Source: Pseudoxanthomonas composti (GTDB lineage: Bacteria; Pseudomonadota; Gammaproteobacteria; Xanthomonadales; Xanthomonadaceae). From it: 64,000 nt of DNA. Both the position numbers and the translations under genes were made by a program. Below the pieces are notes generated by a model. That model was given only the letters and a program-made list of their open reading frames with translations. It was not told the DNA's origin and searched no databases. Shown here in pieces: positions 60,295 to 64,000 of this stretch. Every line of letters begins with the position of its first letter. The stretch's first letter is position 1. Location of the stretch: assembly GCF_004122095.1 (NCBI RefSeq), contig NZ_SAWZ01000009.1, positions 62,001-126,000 of the forward strand, in the 5' to 3' direction.

Positions 60295-61512
60295 TCAGGC
60301 ACTGCGTGTAGCGATGACGGGAGGGACGGCGGCCGCGCGTAATGCCGGGCCGAGCACGGCCAGTTGGCCGACGGCCCACAGCAGCGCGGCGCCTGCCGGC
60401 AGGTAGAACAGCGGCAGCCGGTTCAGCTCGAAGTAGTGCATCAGCAACTGGTTGCCGCCGTAGGCCAGCAGCATGCCCAGGGCGATGCCGCCGGTGGAAA
60501 GCAGGAAATTCTCGGTCTGGAAATAGCGCAGGATGTCGCCACGGGTGGCGCCCAGGGCGCGGCGCACGCCGATCTGCTTGGTGCGCTGTGCGACCCAGAA
60601 ACTGGCCAGGCCGACGATGCCCAGCGCGGTGACCAGCAGCATGGCGATGGCCACGGTCACCAGCAGCCCGGTCATGGCGCGATCGCGCTGGAAATAGCGT
60701 TCGCGCAATTCGCCCAAGGTGCGGCTGCGGGCCTGGTCGATCACGGCCTCCGGGATGGCACGCGCCAGTGCCTGGCGGGCGGCCTGCGCTACCCGCGACA
60801 CATCGAGCGGATCGGCCCGGACCACATAGGTGCCGACCTGCGCATCGTCGCGGGTGGGCACCACCACCGACCATTCCTGGGCGGCCGCGCCGTCCTCGCT
60901 GCCACCGGGCGTGGGATGGGCCAAATGCGCCAGGATCCCTGCCACCTGCAGCCTCGAGTCGCCCGACCAGAAACTCTTGCCCAGCGCGTTTTCTCCCGGC
61001 CACAGATGCGTGGCCAGCGCCTGGGTGATCCAGACGCGGCTGGACGGGGGCAGGAAACCGTCCAGTGCCTGGAAATCCTCCGGAGCAAAGCCGGTGCCCT
61101 GCACCGGCCGCAGGCCCAGTGCCGCCACCGCGTCCGGACCGAACGTGTAGAAGTGCGGCACGCCGAGATAGTGTTCGCCGTCCTGCTCGAGCCTGATCCC
61201 GGCATTAAGGGCAATCTCGCCGAAGGGGACGCTGTTGAGCACACCGGCCGCGCGTACGCCGGGGATGGCGCGCAGCGCCGCCAGCGCACGGGCATTGACG
61301 TCGGCGTTGACGCAGCCATCGCAGCCATTCAACGCGACGATGGCCAGCGACGACTCGTCCACGCCGCTCTGCACGCGCATCAGGTCCAGCCGCGTGGCGA
61401 TCAGGAACAGCGCGTTGCACAGCACCGCGCAGGCCAGGGCGATCTCGAAGGTGATCAGCAGCGCGGCAACGCGGTGGCGGCCCAGCGCGGACAGGATGGG
61501 TTTGATCTCCAA
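60295..61512 (-). CDS. MacB/FtsX-type ABC permease, class 2 (pair A)
   Basis: This 405-residue permease is the counterpart of the 408-residue one in pair B: EIKPILSALGRHR at the N-terminus, a periplasmic domain with a CDGC cysteine pair near residue 70, and RTKQIGVRRALGATRGDI in the C-terminal cytoplasmic loop. The start is TTG at 61512, eight bases after the upstream stop, with TGAGG at proper spacing. The longer frame to 62091 shadows the upstream gene. Confidence 0.87.
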   Translation of the reverse strand: MEIKPILSALGRHRVAALLITFEIALACAVLCNALFLIATRLDLMRVQSGVDESSLAIVALNGCDGCVNADVNARALAALRAIPGVRAAGVLNSVPFGEIALNAGIRLEQDGEHYLGVPHFYTFGPDAVAALGLRPVQGTGFAPEDFQALDGFLPPSSRVWITQALATHLWPGENALGKSFWSGDSRLQVAGILAHLAHPTPGGSEDGAAAQEWSVVVPTRDDAQVGTYVVRADPLDVSRVAQAARQALARAIPEAVIDQARSRTLGELRERYFQRDRAMTGLLVTVAIAMLLVTALGIVGLASFWVAQRTKQIGVRRALGATRGDILRYFQTENFLLSTGGIALGMLLAYGGNQLLMHYFELNRLPLFYLPAGAALLWAVGQLAVLGPALRAAAVPPVIATRSA

Positions 61513-61520
61513 GCGGGGCC

Positions 61521-62843
61521 TCACAGGGTCTTGACCTGCATCGCCGGAGCGATGCGGCTGGCGCGGGCGGCAGGGAACAGCCCGGCGATCAGGCTGCAGG
61601 CAATGGCAAGGGCGAACGTCGCCGCGAACATGGGCAGGTCCATCCGCGCCAGGTCGGCGTACTCCACCGGTTGCCTGCGCACGCTCCACAGCCCGAGCAG
61701 GGTCAGGGCCAGTCCCAGGGTGCCGCCGATCAGGCCGATCAGGCCGGTTTCGGATAGGCATTGCAGGAAGATCGCGCGCCGCGAGGCGCCCATCGCGCGG
61801 CGCACGCCGATCTCGCCGCTGCGGCGCAGGAACTTGGCCAGCAGCAGGCCGACCGTGTTGAACAGGCAGATGGCCAGGAACGCCAGCGCCATCCAGGATT
61901 GCAGGCGCACGTCGCTGGGAACCACGCGGTTGTAATCCAGCCACTGCATCAGCGACAGCAGGCGGGTATTGCCGGCGTGGCGGATCCGGCCGAGGGCCTG
62001 CTGCTGGTTGGCGTAGTCGGCCAGGAACCGTTCGTAGTCGGCTCGCTTGGCCGCGCTGTCCAGCTGCACCCACAGGCGCACCCACACGCAAGGGGCGTTC
62101 TGCAGGTGCCCGGGCGTGGGCGGCTGTGCCCAGCAGGTGAACTGGTAGAAGTGCCCGTCGTTGATTTCCAGCGCGGTCTGGAAGGGGACGAACACGTCCT
62201 GGGTCTTGCGGTAGAAGTTGGCCGTGTCGCCCTGGGAGAAGCGGCCACCGGCGAGCGTGTAGAACTGCGGGGTGGGCCGCCAGGGCGCCAGCACGCCGAC
62301 GATGCGGACCTCGCTGTCGCGGATGCGCAGGCTGCGACCGACGCTGTTGCCACCGCCGAACAAGGCCTGGTTGAGGTCGGCCGAGATCACCGCCACGCGT
62401 GCGCGCCGGTCATCGTCCTCCGCGCTCCAGCTGCCGCCATAGGCGAAGGGCACCTGGAACATCGGGAAGAAGTCGGCGTGGGTGGACAACATCGAGCTCA
62501 TCGTGGCCGGTGCGCCGCTGTCGGCGGCGCGCAGCTTGACCGGGCTATCCACCACCAGCGCCTGGCGATCGGCGCGCTTGGCCCGCCACAGGTCCATGGC
62601 CGAGGTGTAGTCCAGCACGTCCGGCGGGTTCGGGCGTGGCTTCTCGTTCGGCATCGGGTCCAGCTGCGGGTAGAAGATCTGCTGGCTACGCCCCGGCAGC
62701 GGGTCGCCCGAGAGCAGGCGCATCACCGTCAGCGTCGTCATCGCCGCACCGATGCCGACGGCGATGGACAGCACCATCAACGCGGTCAGCGCCGGGGTGC
62801 GGCGCAGACTGTGCCAGGCCAGCTGCAGGGAGTAACCGAACAT
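61521..62843 (-). CDS. MacB/FtsX-type ABC permease, class 1 (pair A)
   Basis: This 440-residue permease has the same plan as the 435-residue one: N-terminal helix (about 20-42, LTALMVLSIAVGIGAAMTTL), LLSGDPLPGRSQ, a large periplasmic domain, and three C-terminal helices with FLRRSGEIGVRRAMGASRRAIF. It follows the ATPase gene after 12 bp and has GAGG ahead of the ATG. It is the first permease of the block. Confidence 0.88.
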   Translation of the reverse strand: MFGYSLQLAWHSLRRTPALTALMVLSIAVGIGAAMTTLTVMRLLSGDPLPGRSQQIFYPQLDPMPNEKPRPNPPDVLDYTSAMDLWRAKRADRQALVVDSPVKLRAADSGAPATMSSMLSTHADFFPMFQVPFAYGGSWSAEDDDRRARVAVISADLNQALFGGGNSVGRSLRIRDSEVRIVGVLAPWRPTPQFYTLAGGRFSQGDTANFYRKTQDVFVPFQTALEINDGHFYQFTCWAQPPTPGHLQNAPCVWVRLWVQLDSAAKRADYERFLADYANQQQALGRIRHAGNTRLLSLMQWLDYNRVVPSDVRLQSWMALAFLAICLFNTVGLLLAKFLRRSGEIGVRRAMGASRRAIFLQCLSETGLIGLIGGTLGLALTLLGLWSVRRQPVEYADLARMDLPMFAATFALAIACSLIAGLFPAARASRIAPAMQVKTL

Positions 62844-62855
62844 GCGGACCTCGCC

Positions 62856-63575
<720 letters not shown>

Positions 63576-63638
63576 GGGACAACTCCTGGCGGTGATTCGT
63601 TGGAAGAGGGAGTGGGATCGAGGGTGCTGCGAGGGAAG

Positions 63639-63658
63639 AAAAAGCCACCGGCCCGGTG
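63639..63658 (-). terminator. Weak terminator or attenuator between adaptor and ATPase genes
   Basis: On the minus strand a 5-bp stem (CACCG-GGC-CGGTG) is followed by GC and five T residues. It sits within the 183-bp gap between the adaptor stop and the ATPase start, so it may reduce read-through into the ABC genes. Confidence 0.4.
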
Positions 63659-63758
63659 CGGGTCCCCGTGAGCGGGTTGCAACTTCGTGTCCGGAGAGAG
63701 AGCCATCGTGCAGTGGATGACCCGCCGCCTTGGCAGCCGATGGAAAGAGAGAGGTGCA

Positions 63759-64000
63759 TCAGTTGATCCGCACGCGCGGTTCGTCGCCGAACTGATCGGC
63801 GCCGGAAACCACCACGCGTTCGCCGGGCTTGAGGCCGGACTTGACCTCCACCTCGCCCAGGCTGGACACGCCCAGCTCGACCGGGCGACGCACGGCGGTG
63901 TCGCCTTCCATGACATAGGCGTAGCGGCCGCCGGACTGCTCCAGGAACGGGCCGCGCTCGACCTTGAGCACGTTCTTGCGCGTATCCAGCAGCACCCGCG
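63759..64000 (-). CDS. Periplasmic adaptor (membrane fusion protein) of the ABC block, partial
   Basis: Only the C-terminal 80 residues are in the window; the gene runs off the right edge. The segment VELGVSSLGEVEVKSGLKPGERVVVSGADQF is the membrane-proximal end typical of MacA/HlyD-type adaptors. It is followed by the ATPase on the same strand, as in MacAB-type systems. Confidence 0.85.
   Translation of the reverse strand, partial: RVLLDTRKNVLKVERGPFLEQSGGRYAYVMEGDTAVRRPVELGVSSLGEVEVKSGLKPGERVVVSGADQFGDEPRVRIN

Overview
The window is GC-rich chromosomal DNA from a gammaproteobacterium of the Xanthomonadaceae (Lysobacteraceae), probably close to Pseudoxanthomonas, Xanthomonas or Stenotrophomonas. 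This rests on the proteins (YajQ, DUF1415, a lipoyl-bearing LpdA, the atp operon), on TTG/GTG starts, and on many intergenic REP-like palindromes with GTGGGAGCGGCTT-type arms. I see no prophage, IS element, CRISPR array, tRNA or rRNA. The family is well supported; the genus is inference.

Layout. 0.1-8.8 kb: a complete biotin-independent malonate decarboxylase operon (mdcA-C-D-E-G-B-H), a MatC-type carrier and a FadR/GntR regulator. 9.2-14.7 kb: an SDR, a UbiB-like kinase, an RsmC-like methyltransferase, an RsuA-like pseudouridine synthase and a HAD phosphatase. 14.7-26.2 kb: signalling and envelope genes, comprising a GAF-PAS-GGDEF protein, a TonB receptor behind a Fur-box-like site, an SDR, an exported PHP-type protein, a FecR / OmpA-lipoprotein / CHASE2-HD-GYP operon, DUF1415 and the c-di-GMP-binding family protein YajQ. 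26.3-30.7 kb: a DMT transporter, small unknown genes and an OmpW porin. 30.8-34.8 kb: an overlapping otsB-GH15-otsA trehalose operon. 35.0-38.6 kb: PDH E2 and an E3 with two lipoyl domains. 39.4-40.3 kb: an unknown outer-membrane barrel. 40.8-48.2 kb: the whole F1Fo ATP synthase operon atpIBEFHAGDC. 48.5-53.9 kb: a GtrA / GT2 / membrane glycosyltransferase group, glmU and an exported RidA. 54.2-64.0 kb: a minus-strand block with an adaptor, one ABC ATPase, four MacB/FtsX-type permeases forming two similar pairs, an NTF2-like protein and an NtrC/NtrY-type two-component pair.

The most unusual content lies between genes. Several families of intergenic repeats share a 7-nt period (GAACGAG, GGGATTC, GGGGTGA) and often form long inverted repeats. 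Two sit inside the atp operon, directly ahead of the single-copy subunit genes atpG and atpC. One copy was duplicated together with the atpD end and atpC start to a place beyond the operon terminator. One lies exactly between the two duplicated ABC permease pairs. A degenerate copy of the lpdA 3' end and terminator lies about 0.55 kb downstream of lpdA. The best candidates for an under-described protein system are the two-pair, one-ATPase ABC block with its own sigma-54 two-component system, and the FecR/OmpA/CHASE2-HD-GYP envelope-to-c-di-GMP operon.
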